Notes: a model not told the origin generated them from the sequence alone. A DNA stretch of 64,000 bases from Planctomycetota bacterium (GCA_022616055.1 JAKEFM010000246.1:1-64000), one strand, 5' to 3'; counted from the stretch's first letter, positions 43,937 through 53,271 are shown. Translations and numbers: made by a program.

Positions 43937-46120
43937 CTAGTTCACAATCCCAGCCTCGACCCCGTGCCCCTCAGTGCCGACGAGGAGCTTCACCGAGCCG
44001 TCGAAGAAGGCCAAGCGCAGGGGCCCGCAACGCGAGTTCACGAGTCCACCGTAGCCTGTCCACGTCGCCCCGTCGTCCTGGCTGCGCACGACGCCTCCCC
44101 GGGTCGAAGCGAAGACGACTTCATTCGGACCCACCGTCGCCACCACCAGCCCGAAGACTCTCGCGAGCGTGCCGCCGAGCGGGGTAGTGATCCTCCAGTT
44201 CGCCCCCTGGTTATCCGAGATGAAAACGCCTTCCAGATTCCCCTTGCCGGACCCCGCGAAGAGCGTCTGCCCGCCCTTGTGGCCGATGATGGTGAGCCCC
44301 GGATTCGCGGGCAGCCCGGTATTCATGGCACCCGACCACGTGGCGCCGTCGCTCGGATCGAGCGAGCGGAAGAACCCCCCCGCGGCGCCCTCGACGGCGG
44401 CGAAGACGGAGTGATTCGCCGCTGCGGTGTAGTTCCGGTCGAAGGTGAAGTTGACGACGTTCGGGGGGCCGGTCGGGGCGGAGAAGGTACTGCCGCCGTC
44501 CGTCGAGCGGTAGACGCCGACCGTGGTTGCGACGAGGAGGGTGGCGTTCGGTTGACCGCCTGCGATCTCCGGAGCCACCGCGATCTCGGTGACCTCCCCT
44601 CCGAACGTCTGACCCAGCAGGATCCATGTCATGCCGTCGTCCGTAGTGTACTGAACCCGGATCCCGTCCCCCACGTAGACTCGATCCGGAGTCGCCCTCT
44701 CATCGAAGGCGACCGAGGTGATCGCGTGCCATCCCCACCCCCCCGAGCCGGCGGGGAGCATCGGGACGATCCGCGGCTCCTTCCAGTTCTCCTGCCAGGC
44801 CGGAAGAGGACCAGGAGGGTTCGGATCTCGGAACCATAGGGTCCGCGAATCCCCGCCCGCGAACAGCTTCGTCGGTGTGAGAACCGACACAGGCTGCGCG
44901 GCGAGTTCCCGGATCTCCGTCCCGATGAGGGGCGTGTCTGTGGGAGGAGCCAACGGGCTCTTCGTATTCGCCTCGCTGAACGTCGGGGGCGGGGAGACGG
45001 TGAGGGCATTCGAGCTCCAGTAGAAACCGCCCCCGTCGAGCCCGACGAGGAGCCAGCCGGGGTTCGCTCCTTCGAACGAGACGGCGATGAACGGATTGTG
45101 CCGCGGGAACGGGCCGGGGGCCTGGTACACGGGAGTCCCGTAGGTGGCAAGGTTCGCGGACCACGGTGGGCCGCCGGGAGGGAGAGGACCAGTCCAGGTC
45201 GCCTGGTAGATGACCCCGTCTCCATCCAGCGTACCGGCTGGACCGGCAGCGGTCGCCGCACCGCAGACGTAGAGCCAGTTCGGCGAGAGGGGATGCGGGC
45301 GAGTGATGGCCCTCAGGTCGTAGCCGGTGCCGGGCGGAGGACTCGAACCCCAGCTGGCCCCACCGTTCGTGCTGAAGCGCACGGTGGTCGATCTGACCGC
45401 ATACACCGTTGAAGGGCTGGTCGGGTCGATCTCGACGTCGACCGTCGCGGGTCCAGGATCGACCGAGGTCCACGCGCCCCCTCCGTTCGCGGTCCTGTAG
45501 GTGCCCGCGCTCGTCGCCGCGAATGCGATCTGGCCGTTCGTGGGATCGACCGCGAGCGCCCTCACGGAAACGTTCGGCAACGTCTGCGTCCAGGTGTTGC
45601 CACCGTTCGCGGTCGAGTAGACCCCATGCTCGACGTGCCCGACGTGCGCGATCATGGGATTCGCCACACTCTCCACCGCGGCCGCTCGGTAGTTCTTGTT
45701 CGGCTTCTTGACGGGAAGTCCGGACGTCAGCTCGACCCAGGTCCCCGGGGAGGTCGGGGGACTCAGGAAGTTCTGAGTCCTGAACACCCCCCCGGTCTCC
45801 CCCCCGTTCTCACCATTCGCCGCGATCACGAAGTTCGCGTTCCCGTCCGGTCGACCGAAGCCCCGATTATTCGACGGGAGGCCGGATGTCTCCGCGATGG
45901 GGGTCCAGCCGTTAGGGACGCCGAAGTGAGCCGTCATGGTTTCCCCGCTGACCAACTCGGTTCCCGTCGATCCCCCCCCCGGGGCGATGTCCACACTTAT
46001 CACCCCTACTCGTCCCCCGGTGGGTCCCCCCGTCGTGTCGAAGAGAGGAACCAGCGGGGGCATCGACGAGGCACCGACGACGACAGCGAGCATCGGAGCG
46101 AGCATCAGCGATCGCTTCAT
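43937..46120 (-). CDS. Secreted BNR/sialidase-like propeller protein
   Basis: 727 aa from the ATG at 46120 with GGGAGG 6 nt upstream; an ATG at 46162 would add 14 residues. Signal peptide MKRSLMLAPMLAVVVGASS. It has repeated Asp/Gly-rich BNR- or photosystem-assembly-like units (STNGGASWGSS, STDGGSTFSAP, SDNQGANWRIT, SQDDGATWTGY), indicating a beta-propeller with five or more blades. Such proteins bind rather than hydrolyse in most cases; no sialidase catalytic triad is seen. It sits immediately upstream of the FG-GAP gene, likely in the same transcript. Confidence 0.82.
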   Translation of the reverse strand: MKRSLMLAPMLAVVVGASSMPPLVPLFDTTGGPTGGRVGVISVDIAPGGGSTGTELVSGETMTAHFGVPNGWTPIAETSGLPSNNRGFGRPDGNANFVIAANGENGGETGGVFRTQNFLSPPTSPGTWVELTSGLPVKKPNKNYRAAAVESVANPMIAHVGHVEHGVYSTANGGNTWTQTLPNVSVRALAVDPTNGQIAFAATSAGTYRTANGGGAWTSVDPGPATVDVEIDPTSPSTVYAVRSTTVRFSTNGGASWGSSPPPGTGYDLRAITRPHPLSPNWLYVCGAATAAGPAGTLDGDGVIYQATWTGPLPPGGPPWSANLATYGTPVYQAPGPFPRHNPFIAVSFEGANPGWLLVGLDGGGFYWSSNALTVSPPPTFSEANTKSPLAPPTDTPLIGTEIRELAAQPVSVLTPTKLFAGGDSRTLWFRDPNPPGPLPAWQENWKEPRIVPMLPAGSGGWGWHAITSVAFDERATPDRVYVGDGIRVQYTTDDGMTWILLGQTFGGEVTEIAVAPEIAGGQPNATLLVATTVGVYRSTDGGSTFSAPTGPPNVVNFTFDRNYTAAANHSVFAAVEGAAGGFFRSLDPSDGATWSGAMNTGLPANPGLTIIGHKGGQTLFAGSGKGNLEGVFISDNQGANWRITTPLGGTLARVFGLVVATVGPNEVVFASTRGGVVRSQDDGATWTGYGGLVNSRCGPLRLAFFDGSVKLLVGTEGHGVEAGIVN

Positions 46121-46693
46121 CACGAACCTCCCTAACGAAACGATGTCGCGACCGCATGCCACCTCCCCGCCGGGGGGTTGTCAAGATCCACTTCCCCCCC
46201 TCGCGGGGCGGGCCGCCCCTCTCCCCTCCAAATCGGTCGTGGCGCCCCAGAGAGGGCTTGTTTCCGAGCTCACGCAACAAGAAGTCTATTCTGTGTCGCC
46301 CTGCGGGAGTGAAGTTGGAAGGCCTCCCCGAGATCTCTCCTCCGAAGACCGGGTCGAGGATCCGCCGTCCACGAAGGCGCCCGACCCGCAGGTTCCCCCA
46401 TCCGACGACCGTCGAGACCTCGGCGGCGCAGACGCTAATCCGACAGGGACCTCGGCGGGCATGCCGAGGGCCTCCGATGCGGCGCCTTACGAGGGATCCG
46501 AAGGCCTCGGGAGATACGCTGCAGGCCACGTCCAAGAATCGGGCTGACCGGAGGGAGCCGGGCTCGGACGCGAGCTCCCGCCTCGAAACAGGTTCGGCGC
46601 AGACCTTCCATGCGGCGCCGCCGGCGAGGCAGGGGACGATACGCGGCAAGGGGCCGCGGAACGGGATCGTCTCTGGACTTGGGCAGTCTCCCG
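46121..46693. other. 573-bp region without a convincing gene
   Basis: Leader of the BNR gene (minus strand) and the stretch past the glycosyltransferase stop. Reading frames here run across but show no start site, conserved motif or coding-like pattern. An AT-richer patch at about 46270-46300 may hold a promoter for the BNR gene on the minus strand, but no clear -35/-10 pair was found. Confidence 0.5.
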
Positions 46694-48529
46694 TCAGGGC
46701 CGGCGGGCGCGCGCGAAGAGGACCGGGCCGAGCCCGAAGGCGTCCGCGAGGCGGCCGAGGAGGGAGCGAGGGACGGGCGCCCCGGGCCGCACTCCTTCGC
46801 GGGTCGCGGGATCCCCGCGGAAGAACTCCTCGAGACCGTCCCGCGCGTCGAGGATCGGGATCCAGCGGCGCACGAAGCGCCCCGGCTCGCCGCCTCGCGA
46901 GCGGACGTCGACGTCGGCGAACCCCGCCCGCCGAAGGGCGAATCGAAGGCTGCGGGGGCTGAAGAGAGCTCTCGTTCCCGGGGCGAGCGCGACCGCGCGC
47001 GGCGGAAGGAAGCCGGAGCGGAGCGCTCGGGAGTTGGGGATCCCGTCGATCCGGAGTTCGGCTCCGGAGGCGAGGGACTCGAGCTTCCCTCGGAGGTAGG
47101 CGACCGGGTCCCGGGCACCGAGAAGAGGATCGCCGATGCCGCCCCCCGCCCCCTCGGGCGCCGGCCCGACCGCGCCGAAGTCGCACTCCGCGCAAGTCCT
47201 CACCGCGCGTCCCCGGAGGCTCGATCTCTTCCCCTCCTGGGCCGAGCCGCAGCAGGGGCAGGGCTCCGGCGGCGCCGGCGCGGGGCGCTCCGTCGCGCGG
47301 ACCTCGCCGAGGATCCGGCGGAAGTCGACGACGAGGCGGTCCCACTCGAACGCCCCCCGGACGAAGGCGCGTCCCTCCTCTCCGAGCTTCCGCGCACGAC
47401 CCGAGTCGGCGAGGACTCCGCCGAGGACCTCGGCGAGGTGGGCCGGAACCTCCGGATTCGCGCGCAGCGCCGTCTTCCCCTCGACGAACGCCTCGCCGTT
47501 CCCTCCGGGGACGCCGGCGACGATGGGCAGGCCGCTCGCGGCCGCCTCGAGGTAGACGATCCCGAACCCCTCGAGGTCGCCGTCGGGCGGGCGGCGGTTC
47601 GCGAGGACGAAGACGTCCGCGCTCCGGTAGAGGGAGGGGAGGCGCTCGTCGGGAACGCGGCCGAGGAGCCGGACCGAGGACTCGATCCCCCTCTCGCGCA
47701 CCGCCTCCCGGATCGCGCCCTCGTCCGGGCCCGCGCCCGCGACGACGTAGACGGCCTCGGGGACGCGCCGCAGGAGCGCCGGCATCGCCGCCACGACGGA
47801 CGCCTGCCCCTTCCGCTTCATCAATGCGCCGACGGTGAGGAGGACCTTGCGGCCCTCGAGGCCGAGCTCGCGACGAAGGTCGGGGCCGTCGGGACGGAAT
47901 CGCCCGGCGTCGACGCCGGGGTGATGGACGACGATGTTCCCCGATTCGTGGCCGAACGCGCGGAGCAGCCCCGCCGCGTACGCGCTGTTCGCGACGACGC
48001 GCTCCGCCTCCGCGTAGACGCGCCGCATCGCGTGGATCTTCAGGATCCTCGTCCCGTGGCGGCGGCGCTCCGCGACGGGGACGCTGATCTCCTCCCCGTG
48101 GGCGAAGACGACGTAGGGGATCCCGTACCGGCGGCGCAGGAGAAGGGCGACGAGCCCTTCGGGGACGGCGCGGGCGGCGGCGACGACCGCGGGCCTCTCC
48201 TCCCGCACGATCCGCGCCGCCCGCGCGCGGAGTCGCACGTAGTTGACGAGCGATTCCGGGCGGAGGAACGGATAGGTGCGGAACTTCACGCGCCCGACCC
48301 GGAACGGGAGCGCGCGATCGATCTCCTCGCACCCCTCCGTGCGCCTCGCGAGCACCGTGACCGGCCCGTCCCCGTAGCGCCGGCAGAGGGTCTCGAACCA
48401 CCGGATCGTCCCGCCCGGTTCCGGGAGGAACCGCTCGGTGAGGAACAGGAGGGGCGCCCCGGCCCCTGCGGCGGCGGCTGGGGGCATCGGGCTCGGGAGG
48501 ACCTTCGGTTTCTCGGGGGAGAGGGGCAC
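46694..48529 (-). CDS. Family 4 glycosyltransferase fused to zinc-ribbon and partial methyltransferase
   Basis: 611 aa from a GTG; an ATG at 48487 gives 597. Residues about 25-405 form a GT-B glycosyltransferase with an N-terminal LTERFLPEPGGTIRWFETL, GALMKRKGQ, and the donor-site EGFGIVYLEAAASGLPIVAG. Then a Cys4 set CPCC...CAEC follows near residue 425. The last about 120 residues resemble only the end of a methyltransferase (LFSPRSLRFALRRAGFADVDVRS); the SAM-binding motif I is missing. The result is a fused enzyme with a broken tail domain. The sugar and acceptor are unknown. Confidence 0.8.
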   Translation of the reverse strand: MPLSPEKPKVLPSPMPPAAAAGAGAPLLFLTERFLPEPGGTIRWFETLCRRYGDGPVTVLARRTEGCEEIDRALPFRVGRVKFRTYPFLRPESLVNYVRLRARAARIVREERPAVVAAARAVPEGLVALLLRRRYGIPYVVFAHGEEISVPVAERRRHGTRILKIHAMRRVYAEAERVVANSAYAAGLLRAFGHESGNIVVHHPGVDAGRFRPDGPDLRRELGLEGRKVLLTVGALMKRKGQASVVAAMPALLRRVPEAVYVVAGAGPDEGAIREAVRERGIESSVRLLGRVPDERLPSLYRSADVFVLANRRPPDGDLEGFGIVYLEAAASGLPIVAGVPGGNGEAFVEGKTALRANPEVPAHLAEVLGGVLADSGRARKLGEEGRAFVRGAFEWDRLVVDFRRILGEVRATERPAPAPPEPCPCCGSAQEGKRSSLRGRAVRTCAECDFGAVGPAPEGAGGGIGDPLLGARDPVAYLRGKLESLASGAELRIDGIPNSRALRSGFLPPRAVALAPGTRALFSPRSLRFALRRAGFADVDVRSRGGEPGRFVRRWIPILDARDGLEEFFRGDPATREGVRPGAPVPRSLLGRLADAFGLGPVLFARARRP

Positions 48530-48600
48530 GGCGGGCGTTCCGGCGAAACGGGGAGTTTCGCCGGCACGCCCCGTGGAGTGTAGCCCGCAGCGAGTTGGCT

Positions 48601-50451
48601 ATGATCGCCCTCGTGGACTCGCCTCCGCGCACGCTGGCCGAGGTCCTGGCCCGCAGCGCCGCGCGTTTCCCGGACCGGCCCGTCCTCCTCCGCCGCTCCC
48701 CTCGCGAGGAGGTGTCGGTCACCTTCCGCGAGCTGGAGGAGGCCTCCCGCCGCGTCGCTGGCGCGCTCCACGGCCTGGGCCTGCGGAAGGGAGACCGGGT
48801 CGGGCTCGTCAGCGAGAACCGCTGGGAGTGGCTCGCCGCCGACTTCGCCTGCGCGCGCCTCGGACTCCCCGACGTCCCGCGCGGGGGAGAGTCCCCTCCG
48901 GCGGAGATCCGGTTCGTGCTGCGCCACTCCGGCGCGAAGCTCGCCTTCGTCGATCGGGCCGAGAGGGCGCGCGAGCTCTTCTCCGGGTCGGATCGACCCC
49001 CCGACCTCCGCAGGGTGGTCGTGTTCGACGGAGAGCCCCTCCCCGAACTCACCGGCCTCGACGTCCACCGGTTCGGAGACCTGACCGGACGCCCCGCCCC
49101 CGATCGCTCGGCGGAGGAGGCCCGGGTCCGCCCGGAGGACCTCCTCACGGTCGTGTACACCTCGGGGACGACGGCGGATCCGAAGGGGGTGATGCTCTCC
49201 CACGGCAACGTGCTGGCGAACCTCGCCGTCTTCCCGGGGCTCTTCCGGTTCGAGCCGAGCGACGTCCTCCTCTCGATCCTGCCGCTCTGGCACATGTTCG
49301 AGCGCACGATCGAGTACGCCGGGATCGACCGGGGCGCCTCGATCCTCTACTCGGACCGGCGGTCCCTGCGCGACGACCTCGCCTCGGGCCGGCCGACCTT
49401 CCTCGCCGCCGTGCCGCGCGTGTGGGAGGCGATCGTCGAAGCCGTCGATGCGGCGATCGAGAAGCTCCCGCCGAACCGGCGGAACCTCCTCCGCGCCTGT
49501 CTCCGGGCGAGCGCGAGGGTCGGCGATCCCTCGACGCCGGCCCTCGCTCGCCTCCCCGCCCTCGCCCTGCACGCGCTCGGCCGAGCGGTCCTCTACCCCA
49601 AGGTGCGCCGCAAGGCGGCCGGCGGCCTGCGGCTCGCCGTGAGCGGGGGGGCGTCCCTCTGCGGCCAAGTCGAGCAGTTCTTCGAGACGCTCGGCGTCCC
49701 GTTCCTCAACGGCTACGGCCTGACGGAGACCTCCCCCGTCATCTCCGTCGCGGGGCCCGGCGAGCATCGGAAGGGGACGCTCGGCCGACCGGTGCCGGGG
49801 ACCGAGGTTCGCATCATCGACGAGGAGGGGCGCGACCTGCAGCGCGGCGAGGTCGGCCGGATCCTCGTGCGTGGCCCCCAGGTCACGCGCGGCTACTGGC
49901 ACAACCCCGAGGCGACCGCCCGCGCGATCGATCGCGAGGGGTGGTTCGACACCGGCGACCTCGGCCTCCACGACGCCGACGGCTACCTCGCGCTGCGCGG
50001 CCGGGTGAAGGACACGATCGTCCTCCTCGGGGGAGAGAACGTGGAGCCCGAGCCGATCGAGACGGCGCTGCGCGCCTCGCCCTTCGTCGAGTGCGCGGCG
50101 GTCGTCGGGCAGGACCGCAAGCAGCTCGCCGTCCTCGTCGTGCCGAATCTGGAGAGGCTCCGGAAGGAGTTTCCCGGCCTGCAGACCGAGGTGCCCGGCC
50201 CCGACATCGAGGACGACGGGGTCCGCGCGCTCTACCGCGCCGAGATCGACCGCCTGATCACGCGGGAGGCGGGTTTCCGGCCCTGGGAGAAGCCGGCGCG
50301 CTTCGCGGTGCTCCGGGAGTCCTTCTGCACCGCCACGGGGACGATGACGGCGACCCTCAAGCTTCGCCGCAGCACCGTCGCGAGCCGGTACGCCGAACTC
50401 ATCGAGCGCCTGTACACGTCCCCGGGCGCCCTGGCCCGGATCGGGGAGTAG
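48601..50451 (+). CDS. Long-chain acyl-CoA synthetase (AMP-forming)
   Basis: 616 aa from the ATG at 48601; a TTG at 48595 would add two residues. Adenylation motifs: YTSGTTADPKGVMLSHGN (P-loop), GYGLTETSP, DTGDLGLHDADGYLALRGR, and the catalytic Lys in TMTATLKLRRSTV. It resembles plant/bacterial long-chain FadD15-like synthetases. It activates fatty acids to acyl-CoA. It lies divergent from the glycosyltransferase gene and converges on the VapB-like gene. Confidence 0.92.
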   Translation: MIALVDSPPRTLAEVLARSAARFPDRPVLLRRSPREEVSVTFRELEEASRRVAGALHGLGLRKGDRVGLVSENRWEWLAADFACARLGLPDVPRGGESPPAEIRFVLRHSGAKLAFVDRAERARELFSGSDRPPDLRRVVVFDGEPLPELTGLDVHRFGDLTGRPAPDRSAEEARVRPEDLLTVVYTSGTTADPKGVMLSHGNVLANLAVFPGLFRFEPSDVLLSILPLWHMFERTIEYAGIDRGASILYSDRRSLRDDLASGRPTFLAAVPRVWEAIVEAVDAAIEKLPPNRRNLLRACLRASARVGDPSTPALARLPALALHALGRAVLYPKVRRKAAGGLRLAVSGGASLCGQVEQFFETLGVPFLNGYGLTETSPVISVAGPGEHRKGTLGRPVPGTEVRIIDEEGRDLQRGEVGRILVRGPQVTRGYWHNPEATARAIDREGWFDTGDLGLHDADGYLALRGRVKDTIVLLGGENVEPEPIETALRASPFVECAAVVGQDRKQLAVLVVPNLERLRKEFPGLQTEVPGPDIEDDGVRALYRAEIDRLITREAGFRPWEKPARFAVLRESFCTATGTMTATLKLRRSTVASRYAELIERLYTSPGALARIGE

Positions 50452-50533
50452 GCGGCGGGCGCTCCTCTCCCGCCGGGGCGCGGTCAACCCCGCCTTCGCC
50501 CCGGGCGTGCACGAGCACGTCGACGGGCGCCAT
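50452..50533 (-). pseudogene. Truncated VapC toxin start
   Basis: Right after the VapB-like frame, an ATG at 50533 begins MAPVDVLVHARGEGG, close to the PIN-domain start of VapC toxins (VDxNVLVHA). The frame continues only into unrelated sequence and is cut by the acyl-CoA synthetase gene, so no PIN domain remains. Short, so the match is suggestive. Confidence 0.45.
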
Positions 50534-50771
50534 CCGTCCGTTCGACCACGGCGAGGAGATCGGCGCCGTTGTCGAGATCGATCCCGGGGAGGACCCCCCC
50601 TTTGCCCCAGGTCGGTAGGCTGCGGACTACCTTCGCGCGGCGCCTCCGCTCGCGGGTCAGGAAGGCCCGGAGGGCGTCCTCGAGGAGGGCCGCGAGGGTG
50701 CGCCCGGTCTTCGCGGCGTGCACGTTGGCGGCCGCGAGGAGTTCCGGGTCGAGCCGGACCGTCGTTCGCAT
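50484..50771 (-). CDS. VapB-like ribbon-helix-helix antitoxin (orphan)
   Basis: About 95 aa from the ATG at 50771 (50783 is an alternative). The N-terminus MRTTVRLDPELLAAANVHAAKTGRTLAALLEDALRAFL is a ribbon-helix-helix DNA-binding domain. The region LPTWGKGGVLPGIDLDNGADLLAVVE is the toxin-neutralising segment of VapB antitoxins. The tail after it (TDGARRRARARPGRRRG) looks abnormal and may be read-through after loss of the normal stop. Only a toxin remnant follows. Confidence 0.65.
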   Translation of the reverse strand: MRTTVRLDPELLAAANVHAAKTGRTLAALLEDALRAFLTRERRRRAKVVRSLPTWGKGGVLPGIDLDNGADLLAVVERTDGARRRARARPGRRRG

Positions 50772-50802
50772 GCGACGAAACATGCCAGGGTCGCATGGGA
50801 AT

Positions 50803-50925
50803 GTCGACTCGGTCGGAGACCCCCTCGCGGGCGGCTGCTCGCGAGGTCCCGGGTCGCCGGTGCGCGAGCTGGGCGGCGATCGCGGCCGAGAGGGCGCAGC
50901 CCGTGCCATGCGGCGTCGGACGGAG
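50803..50925 (-). pseudogene. Displaced 3' fragment of thiD
   Basis: On the minus strand, translation gives TPHGTGCALSAAIAAQLA, the same as the end of ThiD at 52486-53271 (TPHGTGCAFSAAIAARLA). Over 57 nt (50862-50918 versus 52608-52664) I count 52 identities and no indel. The remainder of thiD is absent here. Confidence 0.75.
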
Positions 50926-51014
50926 ACTCCGGGGTGCGTGGACGCTCGACCGCGGCGACGCGATGATCCCCGGGCTGCGCGGACGAGCCGAGCCCAGAGC
51001 TCGGGAGTGGATCC

Positions 51015-51779
51015 GTGGACGAAGGGGTCGACGCTCCGGCGATCCGGGCCGAGGGGTCGGCTGGCACTCCCGCCGGAGAACCGCGTGGGGCCGGGGATGC
51101 ACGCCGCCTGCGCCGCGCGACGGTCATCCTTGGCTTCCTCGCCGTCGGGACGGTGGCCGCCGCGTTCGTCCTGTGGGGGCCATCCGTGTACCCGGGCGGC
51201 CCGGACGGAGTCCTGACGATCCGCCCCCACCCGCTCTTCACGAGCGAAGTCATGAACCCTCTCTGGCACTTCGACATCGTCCGCGCGGGCGCGTTCGAGA
51301 TGGGGTATCGGGGGCCGAAGTCCTGGGTCTCGATCGACTTCGAGGTCTGGGAGACCGGGCGACTGGTCCGGGAGCCGGCCTGGCACCCGCGGAGCTACGC
51401 TTCGGACCTCCGGCTGAAGTTCCACTTCAGTCTCCGGAAGGAGTCGACGGATGCGGAGGTGCCGACCTATCGGCTGAGGGGACTCCTGGAGGAATCGTTC
51501 GCCTCCCACGGCGTGTGGATCGGACCGCATCAGATCCCGATGTTCGACCATCGGATCGAGAAGCCCGTCGTCGAGCCCCGGGATGGGTACGAGTTCATGC
51601 ATGAACTCCGCGCGGGCCGGCTCGAGACGGATCGGGAAGGCGAGCACCTGCTCTGGGCCTGGACCATCGTGCGGGCGGAATCGTCCGAGATCCCGTCCAC
51701 GGAGGTCACGGGGCCGGAGGCGAGGTGGGCGCTGTTCCTCAAGGTTCGCTGCGGCCGGGGAGATGGGAGGACGAAGTGA
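51015..51779 (+). CDS. Membrane-anchored protein, unknown
   Basis: 254 aa from a GTG start. A single hydrophobic helix (ATVILGFLAVGTVAAAFVLW) near residues 35-54 anchors a mostly extracytoplasmic beta-rich body. No motif is recognised. The next gene overlaps its stop (GTGA), so they are probably an operon. Confidence 0.6.
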   Translation: MDEGVDAPAIRAEGSAGTPAGEPRGAGDARRLRRATVILGFLAVGTVAAAFVLWGPSVYPGGPDGVLTIRPHPLFTSEVMNPLWHFDIVRAGAFEMGYRGPKSWVSIDFEVWETGRLVREPAWHPRSYASDLRLKFHFSLRKESTDAEVPTYRLRGLLEESFASHGVWIGPHQIPMFDHRIEKPVVEPRDGYEFMHELRAGRLETDREGEHLLWAWTIVRAESSEIPSTEVTGPEARWALFLKVRCGRGDGRTK

Positions 51780-52450
51780 AGGTCGCTCCGGCCGGATCCC
51801 TCTCGGAGGGGTCTCCCCTGGAAGGCGCGACGCGGCCTGGCTGGCCATCCTCGGCCCCGGGGAACGCGCAAGGCCTGCTCGCCGCCTGCGCCGTTGTCAT
51901 CTCGAGCGCCCTCATCCCCAAGCTCCTGGTCCAGCCGTCGACTCCCTCCGAGGACCTCCTCCGGACCAGCCTTCCTGGCTGGGCCGTGATATCCGTGCTC
52001 GCCCTCGCGTGCCGGCGCCGTCTCGCGCCCTTGCTTGGACCGGGTCGCCTCGAGGCGTGGGCGGCGGCCTTCGCAGGGGTCTTCGTGACGGTCGCCGCCA
52101 CGGAGCTCTACGACGTCCACATCCTCCACGCCTGGTTTCCGCCGCCCGGCTCGACGCGGGGTCGCGCGGAGCTCTGGCCGTTCTGCCTCGCCCTCGGGCT
52201 CTTCGAGGAGCTGGGGTTCCGGGGAGTCGTCCTCGAAGGGCTCCGCGGAGTCCTCCCCCGTGGCATCGCCCACGCCCTCACGATCCTCGGCTTCGCGTTC
52301 GTCCACTTCCGCCCGCTGGTCGGGTGGCCGCCGCTCCTCCTCTTCGGAATACTCTTCGGCCTCTTGCGCGAGTACGGGCGGAGTCTCTGGCCCTGCGCGC
52401 CGAGCCACGCGCTGATCGACTTCCTATTCTTCAGCCGCTGGGCGCCGTAG
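51776..52450 (+). CDS. CPBP-family intramembrane protease
   Basis: 224 aa from the GTG in the GTGA overlap. About six membrane helices. The EExxxR signature is in LFEELGFRGVVLEGLR, and the conserved His residues are in FAFVHFR and SHALIDFLF. CPBP (Abi/CAAX) proteases often process or modulate small membrane proteins or peptides. The neighbouring anchored protein could be a partner or substrate. It converges on thiD. Confidence 0.8.
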   Translation: MKVAPAGSLSEGSPLEGATRPGWPSSAPGNAQGLLAACAVVISSALIPKLLVQPSTPSEDLLRTSLPGWAVISVLALACRRRLAPLLGPGRLEAWAAAFAGVFVTVAATELYDVHILHAWFPPPGSTRGRAELWPFCLALGLFEELGFRGVVLEGLRGVLPRGIAHALTILGFAFVHFRPLVGWPPLLLFGILFGLLREYGRSLWPCAPSHALIDFLFFSRWAP

Positions 52451-52485
52451 CGCCCGCTTCTCCGCGGTCCTCGACTCGGCGACCC

Positions 52486-53271
52486 TTATTCTTCCAAGGT
52501 GTCGAACCCAAGGGTCGGCCGACCCGGGCCCGACCGATCTGCCGCGGCGATCATCGCGTGGACGAGCGCCTTCGCGCCGCGGACGGCCTCGTGCAGGTCC
52601 TCCCCGCGCGCGAGCCGAGCGGCGATCGCGGCCGAGAAGGCGCAGCCCGTGCCGTGCGGGGTCGACCCGGCGATCCGGGGCAGAGAGAACTCCTCCTCCC
52701 CCGCCGCATCGAAGAGAAGGTCGCTCGCCTCCGGCCCAGAGGCGTGGCCACCCTTGACGAGGACCGCTCGACATCCGGTCTCGAGGATCGCCTGGACGAA
52801 GTCCCGGATCGTGGGCGACCCACGTGGGTCGAGTTCGGCCAGTTTGGCAGCCTCGGCGAGGTTCGGAGTCACGAGCGCGGCGCGGGGAAGGAGGGTCTTC
52901 CGCAACGCGGCGATGCCGCGGGCGTCGAGGAAGGCCACGCCTCCGGTCGAGGCGAGGACCGGATCGACGACCAGGGGGATCTCCTTCGGGAGAGCGACCG
53001 CCACCGCCTCGACGGTCTCCGCGTCGGGGAGGAGCCCCGTCTTCGCCGCCGCGGGCTTGAGGTCCGCGCAGATCGCGCGGATCGCCTCCCGCACCGCGCG
53101 CCACCCGATCGGGCCGAAGTCCTGGACCCCCTTGGTGTCCTGGACCGTCCAGGCCGAGGGGACCCCCGCCGGGCGGACCCCGTGGCGGAGGATGACCCGG
53201 ACGTCCGCGAGGAGCCCCGCCCCTCCCGTCGGGTCGATCCCGGCGATCGAGAGGGCGACGGGCGGGCTCAT
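52486..53271 (-). CDS. thiD: Hydroxymethylpyrimidine/phosphomethylpyrimidine kinase
   Basis: 261 aa from the ATG in an ATGA overlap with the DHH gene. Ribokinase-like motifs are SIAGIDPTGGAGLLADV, VVDPVLASTGG, LVKGGHA and the catalytic-loop HGTGCAFSAAIAARLARG. It phosphorylates HMP in thiamine pyrophosphate synthesis. The only other thi sequence here is the fragment at 50803-50925. ThiD is the last gene of a minus-strand run. Confidence 0.93.
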   Translation of the reverse strand: MSPPVALSIAGIDPTGGAGLLADVRVILRHGVRPAGVPSAWTVQDTKGVQDFGPIGWRAVREAIRAICADLKPAAAKTGLLPDAETVEAVAVALPKEIPLVVDPVLASTGGVAFLDARGIAALRKTLLPRAALVTPNLAEAAKLAELDPRGSPTIRDFVQAILETGCRAVLVKGGHASGPEASDLLFDAAGEEEFSLPRIAGSTPHGTGCAFSAAIAARLARGEDLHEAVRGAKALVHAMIAAADRSGPGRPTLGFDTLEE

